Below are positions 47,606 to 58,485 of a DNA stretch of 64,000 nt, in pieces (positions within the stretch are counted from its first letter, which is position 1; each line of letters opens with the position of its first letter). Under the pieces are notes generated by a model, which worked only from the letters and a program-made list of their open reading frames with translations, made no database searches and was not told where the DNA came from. The position numbers and the translations under genes are program-made. Origin of the DNA: Luteimonas gilva (GTDB lineage Bacteria; Pseudomonadota; Gammaproteobacteria; Xanthomonadales; Xanthomonadaceae); the NCBI RefSeq assembly GCF_005239095.1, contig NZ_SZUA01000003.1, positions 620,001 to 684,000 on the forward strand. Reading direction: 5' to 3'.

Positions 47606-47868
47606 GCCTGCGCGTGCTCCTGGCCCTGCTGATCGCCGCCAACATCGCCACCGCGGTGGCGGCGGTCTATGCGCAGCATCGGCACCGCCAGCTGTTCTAC
47701 GAGCTGACCAAGCTGGAGAAGGCGCGCGACGCGCTGAACATCGAATTCGGCCGCCTGCAGCTAGAGCAAGCGACCTGGGCCGAGAGCAACCGCATCGACC
47801 AGATCGCGCGCAACAAGCTGGGCATGAAATTCCCGGAAGCCGGCGAAATCGTGGTGGTGCGCCCATGA
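47602..47868 (+). CDS. ftsL: cell division protein FtsL
   Basis: Bitopic divisome protein that with FtsB and FtsQ activates FtsWI. 88 residues: short N-terminus, membrane helix at about 4-23, then a periplasmic leucine-zipper coiled coil ([23 protein letters not shown]) and the conserved [15 protein letters not shown]. The cytoplasmic N-terminus is very short compared with E. coli (121 aa in total). ATGA overlaps at both ends. Confidence 0.92.
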   Translation: MSLRVLLALLIAANIATAVAAVYAQHRHRQLFYELTKLEKARDALNIEFGRLQLEQATWAESNRIDQIARNKLGMKFPEAGEIVVVRP

Positions 47869-49679
47869 AGCCGCGCAACCGCGCCCAATTCAACCTGCGC
47901 GCCCGCTTGGCGATGGTCGCCGGCACGCTGGGACTGTGCTCGCTGGCATTGGTCGGGCGCGCGGTCGATCTGCAGTTGATCGACAACGATTTCTACCAGA
48001 AGCAAGGCAATGCGCGCTTCCTGCGCGACATCGAGATCCCGGTATCGCGCGGCATGATCACCGACCGCAACGGCGAACCGCTGGCGGTGTCTTCGCCGGT
48101 GGAATCGGTGTGGGCCGATCCGCAGGAATTGCTGAAGAATCCGGCGCGCCTGCCGGAACTGGCGAAGGCGCTGGGCGTGCCCGCCGACTATCTGGCCCGC
48201 AAGGTCTCGCAGCGCGCCGGCAAGGAATTCATGTGGCTCAAGCGCCGGATCAGTCCGGTCGCGGCCAAGAAAATCGTCGCGCTCGATATTCCGGGCGTGG
48301 CCTCGCAGCGCGAGTTCCGCCGCTTCTATCCGCAAGGCGAAGCGATGGCGCACGTGCTGGGCTTCACCGACATCGACGACCGCGGCCAGGAAGGCTTGGA
48401 ACTCGCCTTCGACGATTGGCTGCGCGGCACGCCGGGCAGCAAGCGCGTGATCCGCGACAACCGCGGCCGCATCGTCGAAAACGTCGATCTGATCAAGCAG
48501 GCGCAGCCGGGCAAGGACCTGACGCTCACCATCGATCGCCGCATCCAGTATTTGGCCTACCGCGAACTGAAGAACGCGTTGCTCGTGTCCGGGGCCAGCA
48601 GCGGTTCGGTCGTGGTGCTGGACATCGCCTCCGGCGAAGTGCTGGCGATGGCCAACCTGCCGTCCTACAACCCGAATGCGGTCGACGTCGGCAATCGCGA
48701 CACGCACCGCAACCGCGCGGTCACCGACGTCATCGAACCCGGCTCGACGATGAAGCCGCTGACCGTGGCCGCGGGATTGGAAGCCGGCGTGATCACGCCG
48801 CGCTCGACCTTCGACACCAATCCGGGCTGGATCCCGAACGGGCGCTATCGCACCACCGACACGCACAACTACGGCGTGCTCGACACCACCGGCGTGATCC
48901 GCAAGAGCTCGAACGTGGGCGTGTCCAAGATCGCCGCGCGCTTGTCGAACCAGGCCTTCTACGATTTCCTGCGCAAGTTCGGCTACGGCCAGAGCACCCA
49001 GAGCGGCTTCCCCGGCGAAGTGCCGGGCCTGTTCCCCGCGCCGGCGCGCTGGAGCGGCACGACCAAGCAGACCATGTCCTACGGCTACGGCATTTCGGCC
49101 ACGCCGATCCAGATCGCGCAGGCCTACTCCGCCTTGGCCAACGGCGGCAAGCTGCGCGCGCCGACGTTCGTGAAAGGGCAGGACAACGAAGCGCGCGAAG
49201 TGCTCGATCCGGCCATCGCGCACGAAGTGATGAAGATGATGCAGACGGTGACCGAGCCCGGCGGCACCGCCACTCGCGCCGCCATCCTCGGCTATCACGT
49301 CGCCGGCAAGACCGGCACCGCGCGCCTGGCCAGCGGCGGCGGCTATTCGCGCAAGTACGTGTCGTTTTTCGCCGGCGTGGTGCCGGTGGACAACCCGCGT
49401 TTCGCGATGGCGGTGGTGATCAACGAACCGGACACCAGTAAGGGCTGGCAGTTCGGCGGCGGCGGCTTCGTGTCGGCGCCGGTGTTCCGCAACGTGATGG
49501 AAGGCGCTTTGCGCCTGATGGACGTGCCGCCGGACGACATCGAAACCTGGCTCGCCGCGCAGCAGGCGGCCGAGGCGAAGCGCAACGGCGGCAAGCCGGC
49601 GCCGATCGCCGCGACGGCGGCCGTCGAAGAAGAAACGGCGCCGCCGGTGCTGCTGCCGACGCAGGGAGCGCGGCAATGA
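47865..49679 (+). CDS. ftsI: peptidoglycan transpeptidase FtsI (PBP3)
   Basis: Septal class B penicillin-binding protein, partner of FtsW. 604 residues. Membrane helix near 15-36, pedestal domain with [16 protein letters not shown], transpeptidase domain with Ser294-T-M-Lys297 (EPGSTMK), S348-S-N350 and K482-T-G-T. The Ala/Pro/Glu-rich tail after about 560 is variable. In the E. coli gene the protein is 588 residues. ATGA overlap with ftsL and murE. Confidence 0.97.
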   Translation: MKPRNRAQFNLRARLAMVAGTLGLCSLALVGRAVDLQLIDNDFYQKQGNARFLRDIEIPVSRGMITDRNGEPLAVSSPVESVWADPQELLKNPARLPELAKALGVPADYLARKVSQRAGKEFMWLKRRISPVAAKKIVALDIPGVASQREFRRFYPQGEAMAHVLGFTDIDDRGQEGLELAFDDWLRGTPGSKRVIRDNRGRIVENVDLIKQAQPGKDLTLTIDRRIQYLAYRELKNALLVSGASSGSVVVLDIASGEVLAMANLPSYNPNAVDVGNRDTHRNRAVTDVIEPGSTMKPLTVAAGLEAGVITPRSTFDTNPGWIPNGRYRTTDTHNYGVLDTTGVIRKSSNVGVSKIAARLSNQAFYDFLRKFGYGQSTQSGFPGEVPGLFPAPARWSGTTKQTMSYGYGISATPIQIAQAYSALANGGKLRAPTFVKGQDNEAREVLDPAIAHEVMKMMQTVTEPGGTATRAAILGYHVAGKTGTARLASGGGYSRKYVSFFAGVVPVDNPRFAMAVVINEPDTSKGWQFGGGGFVSAPVFRNVMEGALRLMDVPPDDIETWLAAQQAAEAKRNGGKPAPIAATAAVEEETAPPVLLPTQGARQ

Positions 49680-51148
49680 CCCGCGCCATGCTGCTCGCAG
49701 AATTGCTGCCGGACGTGGCCGCGGTGCCGCCGGAACTGGCGATCACCGGCTTGGTGCTCGATAGCCGCGATTTGCGGGCCGGCGACGCTTTCGTCGCCAT
49801 CGCCGGCTTCGGCGCGCACGGCTTGGGCTTCGTCGAACAGGCGAAGGCCGCGGGCGCGAGCGCGATCCTGTTCGAACCGCCGGCGCCGCAGGAATTGCCG
49901 GCGCCGGACGACGCGATCGCCGTGCCCGGCTTGCGCAAGCGGATGGGCGCGATGGCCGACCAGTTCCACGGCCAGCCTTCGCGCGCCATGACGATGGTCG
50001 GCGTGACCGGCACCAGCGGCAAGACCTCGACCGTGCAGCTGATCGCGCAAGCCTTGGAATCGCGCGGCAAGCGCGCCGGCACCATCGGCACGCTCGGCGC
50101 CGGTCTGTACGGCGCGGTAGAGCCCACCGGCTTCACCACGCCGCTCGTGCTGCAGATGCACGCGCTGCTCGCGCAACTGCGCGACGCCGGCGCCGCGGCG
50201 GTGGCGATGGAAGTCAGCTCGCACGCCTTGGACCAGGGCCGCGTCGATGCCGTGCATTACGACGTGGCGGTGTTCACCAACCTCACCCGCGACCATCTCG
50301 ACTACCACGGCGACATGGCCACTTACGGCGCCGCCAAGGCCAAGCTGTTCGTGCGGCCGGGCCTGCGCGCGGCGGCGATCAACCTGGACGACGAGTTCGG
50401 CGTATCGTTGCTGGCGCAACTGCCCGAGAGCGTGCGCGGCATCGGCCTGAGCGCGCGCGGCAACGCGCAGGCGCAAGTGCGGGCCGAGAACGTCGCGCTG
50501 GACGCGTCCGGCATCGCTTTCGACCTGGTGTTGGGCGATGCGCGCTATCCGGTGCGTTCGCCGCTGTTGGGCCGCTTCAACATCGACAATCTGCTGGCGG
50601 TGGCCGGCGTGTTGCACGCCTTGGGCGAAAGCGACGAAGCCATCGCAGCGGCGCTGCCGAAGCTGCAGCCGATTCCCGGCCGCATGAACCGCTTCGGCGG
50701 CGACGGCAAGCTGCCGCTGGTGGTGGTCGACTACTCGCACAAGCCCGATCCGCTGCAGCAGGCTTTGGAATCGCTGCGCGGCCATCTGCGCGGCCGCCTC
50801 ATCTGCGTGTTCGGCTGCGGCGGCGAGCGCGACCGCGGCAAGCGTCCGCAGATGGCGGCGATCGCCGAAGCGCACGCCGAGCGCGTCTACGTGACCGACG
50901 ACAATCCGCGCGGCGAAGACGGCGATGCCATCGTCGCCGACATCGTCGCCGGCTTCGCGCGCCCGCAGGACGCGGTGGTCGAACGCAACCGCGCCGCGGC
51001 GATCGCTCGCGCGATCGGCGAGGCCGGGCCGGACGACATCGTGCTGATCGCGGGCAAGGGCCACGAAACCTATCAGGAAGTCGCCGGCGTGAAGCATCCC
51101 TTCGATGACAGCGACGTCGCGCGCCGGGCGCTGGAGGGCAGGGCATGA
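49676..51148 (+). CDS. murE: UDP-MurNAc-tripeptide ligase MurE
   Basis: Adds meso-diaminopimelate to UDP-MurNAc-L-Ala-D-Glu. 490 residues. ATP loop T111-G-T-S-G-K-T-S118, [12 protein letters not shown] with substrate residues, [13 protein letters not shown], and D409-N-P-R412, the mark of diaminopimelate rather than lysine specificity. Overlaps ftsI and murF (ATGA). Confidence 0.97.
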   Translation: MTRAMLLAELLPDVAAVPPELAITGLVLDSRDLRAGDAFVAIAGFGAHGLGFVEQAKAAGASAILFEPPAPQELPAPDDAIAVPGLRKRMGAMADQFHGQPSRAMTMVGVTGTSGKTSTVQLIAQALESRGKRAGTIGTLGAGLYGAVEPTGFTTPLVLQMHALLAQLRDAGAAAVAMEVSSHALDQGRVDAVHYDVAVFTNLTRDHLDYHGDMATYGAAKAKLFVRPGLRAAAINLDDEFGVSLLAQLPESVRGIGLSARGNAQAQVRAENVALDASGIAFDLVLGDARYPVRSPLLGRFNIDNLLAVAGVLHALGESDEAIAAALPKLQPIPGRMNRFGGDGKLPLVVVDYSHKPDPLQQALESLRGHLRGRLICVFGCGGERDRGKRPQMAAIAEAHAERVYVTDDNPRGEDGDAIVADIVAGFARPQDAVVERNRAAAIARAIGEAGPDDIVLIAGKGHETYQEVAGVKHPFDDSDVARRALEGRA

Positions 51149-52614
51149 AGCCGCTGCGCCTGTCTGAGATCGCGAATAAAGTCGGCGGCCGCCTGCATGG
51201 CGAGGACCGCACGATCGACGCGCTCGCGACCGATACCCGCGCCCTGCCGGCCCAGGGCTCGGCGCTGTTCGTCGCGTTGAAGGGCGAGCGTTTCGACGGC
51301 CACGATTCGCTGGCGGCTCTTGTGGGAGGGGCTTCAGCCCCGACAGGAGCCGCAGGCAAGGCTGTCGGGGCTGAAGCCCCTCCCACAAAAGCCGTGGCCG
51401 CGGCGTTAGTGTCGCGCCAGCTCGGCATCGATCTGCCGCAAATTGTGGTCGCCGACACCGAACGCGCGCTCGCGGCTTTCGCGGCGGCGCTGCAGGCCGG
51501 CCGCAAAGCCAAGGTGTTCGCGATCACCGGCAGCAACGGCAAGACCAGCGTCAAGACGCTGCTGTTGTCGATCCTGAAGCAAGTCGCCGGCAAAAGCGCG
51601 TACGCCAATCCGGGCAACCGCAACAACGAAATCGGCCTGCCGCTGGCGGTGATCGATGCGCCCGAGACCGCCGATTTTGCGATTTACGAGATGGGCGCGG
51701 GCAAGCCGGGCGACATCGCCTACCTCACGAACATCGCGCGCCCGGACGTGTCGCTGGTCAACAACATCGCGCCAGCGCATCTGGAGCGGATGGGCAGCTT
51801 GCTCGGCGTGGCCGGCACCAAGGCGGCGATCTACGACGCATTGCCGGCCGACGGCACCGCCGTAATCAACGCCGACGACGCGTTCGCGCCGTATTTCGCC
51901 GAGCGCGCGCACGGACGCCGGATCCTGCGTTTCGGTTTGGAGGCCAGCGCCGACTTGTCCGCGCGCGACATCCGCGCGACCGACGAGGGCATGCGCTTCG
52001 TGCTGGTTTCGCCGTCCGGCGAATCGGAAGTCCGGTTGCAACTGCCGGGGCGCCATAACGTTTCGAACGCGCTCGCGGCCGCCGGCATGGCGCTCGGCGC
52101 GGAAGTCGCGTTGCAGGACGTCGTCGCCGGCCTGGAAGCGGCGCGTTCGGTCGCCGGCCGTTTGATTTCGCATGCGCTCGAACACGGCGTGCAGTTGATC
52201 GACGACAGCTACAACGCCAATCCCGGTTCGCTGAACGCCGCGATCGACATGCTGGCCGGCCAGGGCGGCGAAAGCTGGCTGGTGCTGGGCGACATGCGCG
52301 AGCTCGGCGCCGATGCGCAGGCTTTGCACGCCGAAGCCGGGCGCCGCGCGAAGAGCGCCGGCATCGCCCGCCTGTACGCGCTGGGAGCGTTGAGCGCGGC
52401 CGCGGCGAACGCGTTCGGCGAAGGCGCGAAATCGTTCGAATCGCATGCTGCGTTGTCCGAAGCGCTGCGCGCCGACCTGCAGGCTTTTGTGGGAGGGGCT
52501 GAAGCCCCTCCCACGAGGTTGCGCGTATTGGTGAAGGGCTCGCGCGGCAGCGCGATGGACCGGGTCGTGACCGCTTTGCTGCCCAACGGGGAGGGCGCCG
52601 CGCATGCTGCTTGA
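51145..52614 (+). CDS. murF: MurF ligase with two in-frame palindromic repeat insertions
   Basis: Adds D-Ala-D-Ala to the UDP-MurNAc tripeptide. 489 residues against 452 in E. coli. ATP loop ITGSNGK133[15 protein letters not shown] and [10 protein letters not shown] are conserved. Two segments are foreign: residues about 59-82 ([15 protein letters not shown] and GAEAPPTKA) come from a 69-bp palindrome between HDSLAAL and the conserved [12 protein letters not shown]; residues about 449-457 (VGGAEAPPT) come from a 26-bp copy just before RVLVKGSRG. Both keep frame. The first sits in the UDP-binding domain before the LVSR strand and the second in the C-terminal domain. Overlaps mraY by 11 bases. 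Confidence 0.96.
   Translation: MKPLRLSEIANKVGGRLHGEDRTIDALATDTRALPAQGSALFVALKGERFDGHDSLAALVGGASAPTGAAGKAVGAEAPPTKAVAAALVSRQLGIDLPQIVVADTERALAAFAAALQAGRKAKVFAITGSNGKTSVKTLLLSILKQVAGKSAYANPGNRNNEIGLPLAVIDAPETADFAIYEMGAGKPGDIAYLTNIARPDVSLVNNIAPAHLERMGSLLGVAGTKAAIYDALPADGTAVINADDAFAPYFAERAHGRRILRFGLEASADLSARDIRATDEGMRFVLVSPSGESEVRLQLPGRHNVSNALAAAGMALGAEVALQDVVAGLEAARSVAGRLISHALEHGVQLIDDSYNANPGSLNAAIDMLAGQGGESWLVLGDMRELGADAQALHAEAGRRAKSAGIARLYALGALSAAAANAFGEGAKSFESHAALSEALRADLQAFVGGAEAPPTRLRVLVKGSRGSAMDRVVTALLPNGEGAAHAA
51320..51388. repeat. 69-bp GTGGGAGGGG palindrome inside murF
   Basis: Perfect 27-base arms: TTGTGGGAGGGGCTTCAGCC plus CCGACAG on the left and the exact complement at 51362-51388, centre 15 bases. 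69 bases is 23 codons, so the frame is kept. Same type and same length as the intergenic copy at 36561-36629. Confidence 0.95.
52489..52514. repeat. 26-bp GTGGGAGGGGCT palindrome inside murF
   Basis: GTGGGAGGGGCT, GA, AGCCCCTCCCAC. It shares the outer arms of the 69-bp element but lacks its interior. Translated as part of [10 protein letters not shown]. Confidence 0.92.
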
Positions 52615-53689
52615 ACTGACACGCTGGCTGCAGCAGTTGGAAAGCCTGTTCGGGCTGTTCGGCTATCTCACTTTCCGCGGCATCCTCGCAGCGCTCACCG
52701 CATTGTTCCTGTCGTTGTGGATGGGCCCGGCGGTGATCCGCAAGCTGGCCCAATACAAGGGCGGCCAGCCGATCCGCCAGGACGGCCCGCAAACGCATTT
52801 CTCCAAAGCCGGCACGCCGACCATGGGCGGTGCGCTGATCCTGATCGCGGTGCTGCTGTCGGTGCTGCTGTGGGGCGATCTGCGCAACCGTTATGTGTGG
52901 CTGGTGCTAGGGGTGATGCTGGCCTTCGGCGCGATCGGCTGGTACGACGACTGGATCAAGATCGTCAAGCGCGATCCGAACGGTTTGAAATCGCGCTGGA
53001 AATATCTGGCGCAATCGATCTTCGGTCTCGCGGCGGGCTTGTTCCTTTACTACACCGCCGATGCGCCGGCGGCGATTACGTTCTATATCCCGTTCTTCAA
53101 GGCGGTGGCGCTGCCGCTGGTCGGCGTGGCCTTCGTCGCGATCGCCTATTTCTGGATCGTCGGCTTCTCCAATGCGGTCAATCTGACCGACGGCCTGGAC
53201 GGCTTGGCGATCATGCCGACCGTGCTGGTCGCCTGCGCGCTGGGCGTGTTCGCCTACGCCTCGGGCAACGTGGTGTTCTCCAACTATCTGCAGATCCCGC
53301 AAGTGCCGGGTGCGGGCGAGCTGGTGATCATCTGCGCGGCCATCGCCGGCGCCGGCTTGGGCTTCCTGTGGTTCAACACCTATCCGGCGATGGTGTTCAT
53401 GGGCGACATCGGCGCGCTGGCTTTGGGCGCGGTGCTCGGCACGGTCGCGGTGATCGTGCGCCAGGAGTTGGTGCTGGTGATCATGGGCGGCGTGTTCGTC
53501 ATCGAAACGCTGTCGGTGATGATCCAGGTGGCCTCGTTCAAGCTGACCGGCAAGCGCGTGTTCCGGATGGCGCCGATCCACCACCACTTCGAACTCAAAG
53601 GCTGGCCCGAGCCGCGCGTGATCGTGCGCTTCTGGATCATCTCGGTGATCCTGGTCTTGGTCGGCCTAGCCACGCTGAAGGTGCGCTGA
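52604..53689 (+). CDS. mraY: phospho-MurNAc-pentapeptide transferase MraY
   Basis: Makes lipid I on the cytoplasmic face of the membrane. 361 residues, ten membrane helices. [28 protein letters not shown] with the catalytic Asp pair, [11 protein letters not shown] and [10 protein letters not shown] are all present. ATG overlaps murF by 11 bases, and the stop overlaps the ftsW ATG (TGATG). murD, which follows mraY in E. coli, is absent here. Confidence 0.97.
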   Translation: MLLELTRWLQQLESLFGLFGYLTFRGILAALTALFLSLWMGPAVIRKLAQYKGGQPIRQDGPQTHFSKAGTPTMGGALILIAVLLSVLLWGDLRNRYVWLVLGVMLAFGAIGWYDDWIKIVKRDPNGLKSRWKYLAQSIFGLAAGLFLYYTADAPAAITFYIPFFKAVALPLVGVAFVAIAYFWIVGFSNAVNLTDGLDGLAIMPTVLVACALGVFAYASGNVVFSNYLQIPQVPGAGELVIICAAIAGAGLGFLWFNTYPAMVFMGDIGALALGAVLGTVAVIVRQELVLVIMGGVFVIETLSVMIQVASFKLTGKRVFRMAPIHHHFELKGWPEPRVIVRFWIISVILVLVGLATLKVR

Positions 53690-54996
53690 TGAGCACGCCC
53701 TTCGACACGCCCCGCCAAGCGACGCGACTGGACGCGATCCAAGGCCGCTACGATCCGTGGCTGCTCGGCGCGGTGATCGCGCTCGCTTGCTTGGGCGTGG
53801 TGATGGTCGCGTCCAGCTCGATCGCCATCGCCGAGAACGACGGCGCCGGCCCGTTCTATTACTTCACCCGGCATTTGGTGTTCCTGGCCGGCGGTTGCGC
53901 GCTCGCCGTGTGGGCGATGCGCACCGAACTGAAGACGATCGAACAGAAGAACCAGTGGCTGCTGCTGCTGTGTTTCGTGCTGCTGCTGGCCGTGTTCGTG
54001 CCGGGCATCGGCAAGACCGTGAACGGCGCGCGGCGCTGGATCAACCTGGGCGTGTCGAACTTCCAGGCGGTGGAAGCCGTCAAGCTGATGTACGTGGTGT
54101 GGCTGGCGAGCTACCTGGTCCGCTTCCGCGACGAGGTCAACGCGACTTGGATCGCGATGCTCAAGCCGATCGGCGTGGCCATCCTGCTGGTGGCGCTGCT
54201 GATCATGCAGCCGGATTTCGGTTCGCTTTCGCTGATCCTGGCGATCACCGCCGGCATGCTGGTGCTGGGCGGCGTGCACATGCCACGCATGTTCGGGCCG
54301 GTGCTGATCGGCTTGCCGGTGCTGGCCGCGATCGCCATCGCCGAACCTTATCGCGTGCGCCGCTTCACTTCGTTCCTGGACCCGTGGGCGGACCAGCTCG
54401 GCAGCGGTTATCAGCTGACCAATGCGCTGATGGCGGTCGGCCGCGGCGAATGGTTCGGCGTGGGCCTGGGCGGTTCGGTGCAGAAGCTGTCCTATCTGCC
54501 GGAAGCGCATACCGACTTCATCCTCGCCGTGATCGGCGAAGAGCTCGGTTTCGCCGGCATCTGCCTGGTGATCGGCCTGTATGCGCTGCTGGTCGGCCGC
54601 GCGTTCTGGATCGGCCTGCGCTGCGTGGAGATGCGTCGCCATTTCGCCGGCTATTGCGCGTTCGGCATCGCTTTGTGGATCAGCCTGCAGAGCTTCGTTT
54701 CGATCGGCGTAAACCTCGGCCTCTTGCCGACGAAGGGCCTGACCTTGCCGCTGATCTCTTCGGGCGGATCGAGCGTGCTGATGACCTGCGCGGCGCTCGG
54801 CTTGCTGCTGCGCGTGTCCTACGAACTCGACCGCGCCGAACGCCAGGTCGCGCGTTTGCGCGGCGAAGCGGCGCAACCCTCGGCGGGCACGCCCCATACC
54901 GCGCAGCCGGCCCCGGCCGACGTCGCTCCGGTGCGCGGCACCAGCCGCCTGCGCCAGCGCATCGAACCGAACCTCGGTTTGAGGAGGGGCGCATGA
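53689..54996 (+). CDS. ftsW: septal peptidoglycan glycosyltransferase FtsW
   Basis: SEDS polymerase of septal glycan, working with FtsI. 435 residues with about ten helices. [10 protein letters not shown], the conserved [14 protein letters not shown] with the catalytic-type Asp, [42 protein letters not shown], and [18 protein letters not shown] Pro/Ala-rich cytoplasmic tail ends [19 protein letters not shown] within that tail serves the overlapping murG start. Confidence 0.97.
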   Translation: MSTPFDTPRQATRLDAIQGRYDPWLLGAVIALACLGVVMVASSSIAIAENDGAGPFYYFTRHLVFLAGGCALAVWAMRTELKTIEQKNQWLLLLCFVLLLAVFVPGIGKTVNGARRWINLGVSNFQAVEAVKLMYVVWLASYLVRFRDEVNATWIAMLKPIGVAILLVALLIMQPDFGSLSLILAITAGMLVLGGVHMPRMFGPVLIGLPVLAAIAIAEPYRVRRFTSFLDPWADQLGSGYQLTNALMAVGRGEWFGVGLGGSVQKLSYLPEAHTDFILAVIGEELGFAGICLVIGLYALLVGRAFWIGLRCVEMRRHFAGYCAFGIALWISLQSFVSIGVNLGLLPTKGLTLPLISSGGSSVLMTCAALGLLLRVSYELDRAERQVARLRGEAAQPSAGTPHTAQPAPADVAPVRGTSRLRQRIEPNLGLRRGA

Positions 54997-56087
54997 CGCG
55001 CGCCGCCACCGATTCCGATTTGCATCCGGTGATGATCCTGGCCGGCGGCACCGGCGGTCACATCTTCCCGGGTCTTGCGGTCGCGCAGGCATTGCGCGCG
55101 CACGGGGCGGAAGTGCTGTGGCTCGGCGCGGAGGGCGGCATGGAAACGCGATTGGTCCCGCAGCACGGCATCGCGATCGATACGATCGCGGTGCGCGGCA
55201 TCCGCGGCAAAGGCATCGCGGCTTTGCTCGCGGCGCCGTTCAAGGTTTTAGCGGCCGTGAATGCCGCACGCCAGACCTTGCGCGAGCGTCAGCCGCGCGC
55301 CGTGATCAGCTTCGGCGGTTACGCCGCCGGCCCGGGCGGCATCGCCGCGCGCTTAGCCGGCATCCCGCTGATCGTGCACGAACAGAATCGCGCGCCCGGC
55401 CTGACCAACCGGGTGTTGGCGAAATTCGCCAAGCACGTGCTGAGCGGCTTTCCGGACAGTTTTGCGGGCGCCGGGGAAGAAACGGTCGGCAATCCGGTGC
55501 GCGCGCAGATCGCGGCGATCGCGCCGCCGGCCGCGCGCTTCGCCAGCCGCGAAGGCGGCGTGCGCCTGCTGGTACTGGGCGGCAGCCAAGGCGCTCGCGC
55601 GCTCAACGTCGCGTTGCCGAAAGCGTTGCGTACGTTGGCCGTCGACGGTTTGCAGATCCGCCATCAATGCGGCGAGAAGATGCTCGACGCCGCGCGTCAG
55701 AGCTATGCGGAATCCGGCGTGGTCGCCAGCGTCGAACCGTTCATCGCCGACATGGCCGAAGCCTATGCCTGGGCCGATCTGGTCGTCTGCCGCGCCGGCG
55801 CGCTGACCGTCGCCGAGCTGTGCGCGGCCGGGCTCGGCGCGGTGCTGGTGCCGTTCCCGGCGGCCGTCGACGATCACCAGACCCGCAACGGCGAATATCT
55901 GGTCGAGCGCGGCGCCGCGGTGCTGGTGCCCGAAGGCGCCGATTTCGAAAACCGCCTCGCCGCTGCGTTGAAGCCTTTGTTCGCCGACGCCGGCAAGCGC
56001 CTGGCGATGGCCGAAGCCGCGCGCGCCGCGGCGCGTCCGGATGCGGCCGACCGCATCGCGGCGATCGTGCTTGAGGAGGCCGCCTGA
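54993..56087 (+). CDS. murG: UDP-GlcNAc transferase MurG
   Basis: Converts lipid I to lipid II at the inner leaflet. 364 residues. G18-G-T-G-G-H23[42 protein letters not shown] and the UDP-binding [30 protein letters not shown] overlaps the ftsW stop; preceded by GAGGAGG, the strongest ribosome site in the chain. Confidence 0.97.
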   Translation: MTRAATDSDLHPVMILAGGTGGHIFPGLAVAQALRAHGAEVLWLGAEGGMETRLVPQHGIAIDTIAVRGIRGKGIAALLAAPFKVLAAVNAARQTLRERQPRAVISFGGYAAGPGGIAARLAGIPLIVHEQNRAPGLTNRVLAKFAKHVLSGFPDSFAGAGEETVGNPVRAQIAAIAPPAARFASREGGVRLLVLGGSQGARALNVALPKALRTLAVDGLQIRHQCGEKMLDAARQSYAESGVVASVEPFIADMAEAYAWADLVVCRAGALTVAELCAAGLGAVLVPFPAAVDDHQTRNGEYLVERGAAVLVPEGADFENRLAAALKPLFADAGKRLAMAEAARAAARPDAADRIAAIVLEEAA

Positions 56088-57535
56088 TGTCGAGCACCAT
56101 GCACACCCGGCGCATGCAGGACAGCGGCGATCTGGCCGCGGCCTATCGCCGCGTGCATTTCGTCGGCATCGGCGGCGTCGGCATGAGCGGCATCGCCGAA
56201 GTGCTGTGCACGCTCGGCTACCAAGTCTCCGGTTCGGACAATGCCGATAACGCGGTCACGCGCCGGCTGACGCAACTCGGCGCCACCGTGCACAAGGGCC
56301 ATGCGGCCGCGAACGTGCTGGGCACCGATTGCGTGGTCGTGTCCAGCGCGATCAAGCCCGACAATCCCGAATTGATGGAGGCGCGCGCGCAGCGCATCCC
56401 GATCGTGCCGCGCGCCGAGATGCTGGCCGAGCTGATGCGCTTCCGCCGCGGCATCGCGGTGGCCGGCACGCACGGCAAGACCACCACCACTTCGCTCACC
56501 GCCAGCGTGCTGGGCGAGGGCGGCATCGATCCGACTTTCGTGATCGGCGGGCAACTGCTCGCCGCCGGCGCCAATGCGCGCCTGGGCGGCGGCCAGTGGC
56601 TGGTGGCCGAAGCCGACGAGAGCGACGGCAGCTTCCTGCGCCTGAATCCGCTAATCGCGGTGATCACCAATATCGACGCCGATCACCTGGAAAACTACGG
56701 CGGCGATTTCGCCCAGGTGCAGGCTGCGTTCGAAGAATTCCTGCATCGCTTGCCGTTCTACGGCTTGGCGGTGCTGTGCGTGGACGATCCGGAAGTCGCC
56801 GCGCTGGCCGCGAAGACGCCGCGCCACGTGATGGCGTACGGCTTCTCCGAAGAAGCCGACGTGCGCGCCGAAAACGTCGCCCAGGACGGCGCGCGGATGC
56901 GTTTCGACCTGTGCCTGCCCGACGGCTCGCGCACGCCGGCGACGCTGGCGCTGCCGGGCCGTCACAACGTGCAGAACGCGCTGGCCGCCGCGGCCGTGGG
57001 TTGGCAGTTGGGCGTGCCGGCGGAGGCGATCGTGCGCGCGCTGGAGAACTTCGCCGGCATCGGCCGCCGTTTCAACCTGTTGGCGGAACTGAAGACCGGC
57101 AGCGGCGCGAAAGTGCAGCTGGTCGACGATTACGGCCATCACCCGAAAGAGCTGGAAGCGGTGTTCGCGGCGGCGCGCGGCGGTTGGCCGAACAAGCGTC
57201 TGGTCGTCGCGTTCCAGCCGCACCGCTACAGCCGCACGCGCGATTTGTTCGACGAGTTCGCCGCGGTGCTATCGAACGTCGACGCGCTGGTGCTGACCGA
57301 GGTCTATCCGGCGGGCGAAGCGCCGATCGCCGGCGCCGATGCCAAATCGCTGGCGCGCGCGATCCGCGCCCGCGGCCGGATCGATCCGGTGGTGACCGCC
57401 AGCGCCGGCGATCTCGCCGCTCTGCTGCCCGACGTGCTGCAGGACGGCGATCTGCTCTTGCTGATGGGCGCCGGCGACATCGGTTACGCGGCGCAGAACC
57501 TGGCAACCAACGGATTCGAGGAAAAGAAGAAGTGA
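56087..57535 (+). CDS. murC: UDP-MurNAc-L-alanine ligase MurC
   Basis: First amino-acid ligase of the peptidoglycan stem. 482 residues. N-terminal Rossmann [17 protein letters not shown] loop G127-T-H-G-K131-[24 protein letters not shown] and [13 protein letters not shown]. Overlaps murG by one base (TGATG) and ddl by GTGA. The C-terminal EEKKK is encoded by GAGGAAAAGAAGAAG, which also supplies the ddl ribosome site. Confidence 0.97.
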   Translation: MSSTMHTRRMQDSGDLAAAYRRVHFVGIGGVGMSGIAEVLCTLGYQVSGSDNADNAVTRRLTQLGATVHKGHAAANVLGTDCVVVSSAIKPDNPELMEARAQRIPIVPRAEMLAELMRFRRGIAVAGTHGKTTTTSLTASVLGEGGIDPTFVIGGQLLAAGANARLGGGQWLVAEADESDGSFLRLNPLIAVITNIDADHLENYGGDFAQVQAAFEEFLHRLPFYGLAVLCVDDPEVAALAAKTPRHVMAYGFSEEADVRAENVAQDGARMRFDLCLPDGSRTPATLALPGRHNVQNALAAAAVGWQLGVPAEAIVRALENFAGIGRRFNLLAELKTGSGAKVQLVDDYGHHPKELEAVFAAARGGWPNKRLVVAFQPHRYSRTRDLFDEFAAVLSNVDALVLTEVYPAGEAPIAGADAKSLARAIRARGRIDPVVTASAGDLAALLPDVLQDGDLLLLMGAGDIGYAAQNLATNGFEEKKK

Positions 57536-58485
57536 GCAAGTCCATCGCACCGCTGCGCATCACCGATCCGGCCGCCTTCGGCCGCGTCGCCGTGCTGATG
57601 GGCGGCAACAGCTCCGAGCGCGAAGTGTCGCTGGATTCAGGCCGCAACGTGCTGGAGGCGCTGCGCTCGCGCGGCGTCGACGCGAACGGCGTGGACGGCA
57701 TCCCGAACCTGCTGCGCGAACTCAACACCAAGCAGTTCGACCGCGTGTTCAACATCCTGCACGGCGGCGACGGCGAGAACGGCGTGCTGCAGGGCTTGCT
57801 GCAGACGATGGGCGTGCCCTACACCGGTTCGGGCGTGCTCGGCTCGGCTTTGAGCATGGACAAGATCCGCACCAAACAGGTGTGGCTGTCGCTGGGCCTG
57901 TCCACGCCGCGCTATCTGCGCTTGCAGCCGGGCGGCGACGTGCACGTCGCGGCGCGCGAACTCGGCCTGCCGGTGATCGTGAAGCCATCGTGCGAAGGTT
58001 CCAGCGTCGGCGTGTCGCGCGTGTTCGACGATGCGGGCCTGGATGCGGCGGTGGAACTCGCGGCCCGCTACCCGGGCGAGCTGCTGATGGAGCAGCTGAT
58101 CGAAGGCGACGAATTGACCGTCGGCATCCTCGGCGGCGTCGCGCTGCCGTCGATCCGGATCGTGCCGGCCGGCGAGTATTACGACTACCACGCCAAGTAC
58201 GTGGCCGAAGACACGCAGTATCTGTGCCCCGGCCTGTCCGGCGCCGACGAGGACGCGATCCGCGCGCTGGCGTCGGCCGCGTTCGAATCGGCCGGTTGCA
58301 GCGGTTGGGGCCGGGTCGACGTGATGCGCGACCGCGCCGGCAAGCTCTATCTGCTGGAAGCGAACACCGCGCCGGGCATGACCAGCCATTCGCTGGTGCC
58401 CAAGGCCGCACGTCAGGTCGGCATCGAGTTCGACGAACTCTGCTGGCGGATCCTGGAGATGACGATGCCGGAGGCCAAGCCGTGA
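57532..58485 (+). CDS. ddl: D-alanine-D-alanine ligase
   Basis: Makes D-Ala-D-Ala for MurF. 317 residues from GTG overlapping the murC stop. ATP-grasp signatures: [65 protein letters not shown] (the Y-loop Tyr suggests D-Ala rather than D-Lac product) and [14 protein letters not shown]. DdlB position in the dcw cluster. Confidence 0.96.
   Translation: MSKSIAPLRITDPAAFGRVAVLMGGNSSEREVSLDSGRNVLEALRSRGVDANGVDGIPNLLRELNTKQFDRVFNILHGGDGENGVLQGLLQTMGVPYTGSGVLGSALSMDKIRTKQVWLSLGLSTPRYLRLQPGGDVHVAARELGLPVIVKPSCEGSSVGVSRVFDDAGLDAAVELAARYPGELLMEQLIEGDELTVGILGGVALPSIRIVPAGEYYDYHAKYVAEDTQYLCPGLSGADEDAIRALASAAFESAGCSGWGRVDVMRDRAGKLYLLEANTAPGMTSHSLVPKAARQVGIEFDELCWRILEMTMPEAKP

Noticed and set aside
51320-52514. 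murF as a pseudogene because of the insertions
   Set aside because: Both insertions keep the frame, all catalytic motifs remain and the gene is in an intact essential operon.
57882-58481. Frame extending ftsQ upstream through ddl
   Set aside because: This part lies within ddl in another frame; the GTG at 58482 in the usual GTGA overlap is the natural start.
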